The position numbers were made by a program, and so were the translations under genes. Below, one piece after another: positions 63,885 to 64,000 of a stretch of 64,000 nt of DNA (position 1 is the stretch's first letter; every line of letters starts with the position of its first letter). The DNA is taken from assembly GCA_963781215.1 (NCBI GenBank), contig CAWAFE010000058.1, forward strand, positions 3,287 through 67,286. The letters are read 5' to 3'. The notes beneath the pieces are model-generated. The model saw nothing but the letters and a program-made list of their open reading frames with translations, was not told the origin of the DNA and ran no database searches. The DNA comes from AP-15 sp963781215. GTDB lineage: Bacteria > Pseudomonadota > Alphaproteobacteria > ATCC43930 > CGMCC-115725.

Positions 63885-64000
63885 ATGGGCTCCGTCTGGG
63901 CTTTCGTTCGAAAGCCGAGCAACCAGCGGCTGCTGTCTTGGCTGGGTGGCGGCGGAGCGGTCGCCGCCGCCGGAATTTGGGCCATGGTGACCTATCTCTG
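63885..64000 (+). CDS. N-terminus of a membrane-anchored protein, cut by window edge
   Basis: A GGAGGG ribosome binding site precedes ATG 63885. The first 38 residues read MGSVWAFVRKPSNQRLLSWLG, then a hydrophobic segment (AVAAAGIWAMVTYL). This resembles the signal-anchor of multidomain proteins in Alphaproteobacteria that carry this leader before TIR, TPR or caspase-like domains. What follows is outside the window. Confidence 0.6.
   Translation, partial: MGSVWAFVRKPSNQRLLSWLGGGGAVAAAGIWAMVTYL

Noticed and set aside
63680..63985. 101-residue minus-strand ORF at the right edge
   Set aside because: No ribosome binding site, no family, and it overlaps the better-supported plus-strand start at 63885.

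Overview
The window looks like one chromosome segment of a high-GC alphaproteobacterium. Strong G/C third-position bias, many GTG and a few TTG starts, a CaiB-type CoA-transferase, a LivKHMGF-type transporter, SurE, KamA, an intracellular-type PHB depolymerase, UDP-sulfoquinovose synthase and a beta-keto acid cleavage enzyme all fit a metabolically versatile soil or freshwater member of Rhodospirillales or Hyphomicrobiales. Genus cannot be fixed from the sequence. I see no rRNA, tRNA, CRISPR array, phage or plasmid backbone. The only mobile-element trace is a short transposase fragment near 2.5 kb.

Layout. 0-6 kb: a CaiB C-terminus cut by the window edge, an SDR that lacks its catalytic residues, a small gene broken by a transposase fragment, an amidohydrolase, and a convergent peptide-type solute-binding protein. 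6-10 kb: a PEP-CTERM protein and two tandem TPR-sulfotransferases. 10-17 kb: gltB without gltD, and a Rieske/AIF-type reductase. 17-21 kb: a metallo-beta-lactamase-fold hydrolase, a ThDP enzyme (frameshifted) and an agmatinase-like ureohydrolase in one run. 21-22 kb: decayed acyl-CoA synthetase sequence and a pair of overlapping tiny ORFs. 22-30 kb: KamA-like radical SAM protein, acyl-CoA synthetase (frameshifted), oligoendopeptidase F (frameshifted), ABC1/UbiB kinase, HAD phosphatase, lipoprotein, gmhA. 30-35 kb: a Liv-type ABC transporter with permease and ATPase fused. 35-43 kb: TauE/SafE permease, MFS, RidA, retropepsin-like protease, SurE, class III cyclase, DUF29 and an SDR. 43-50 kb: a sugar-nucleotide/glycan block (Gfo/Idh pseudogene, acyltransferase, glycosyltransferase, DegT aminotransferase, CapD-like dehydratase) with divergent sqdB. 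50-58 kb: a secreted LamG protein and a tight six-gene catabolic operon (SDR, MIP18/DUF59, amidohydrolase, HIBADH-like, alpha/beta hydrolase, HpaB-like monooxygenase). 58-64 kb: a patatin-like protein without catalytic residues, PHB depolymerase, a beta-keto acid cleavage enzyme, a broken CoA-transferase subunit A, GNAT, DUF3303, and a gene cut by the right edge.

How the parts relate. Most of the window is small catabolic and transport units: CoA-ester chemistry (CaiB, acyl-CoA synthetases, BKACE, CoA-transferase), PHB turnover, and Liv and peptide uptake. A second theme is cell-surface sugar chemistry, and sulfur appears several times (two sulfotransferases, sqdB, a TauE/SafE permease). At least five single-base indels and one in-frame nonsense codon break otherwise well-conserved genes. 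These are either real decay or assembly error, and the answer changes how many pathways are intact. The two most unusual signals are the six-gene operon combining a MIP18-amidohydrolase pair with a flavin monooxygenase, and two pseudoenzymes (SDR, patatin) that keep their fold motifs but lose their catalytic residues.
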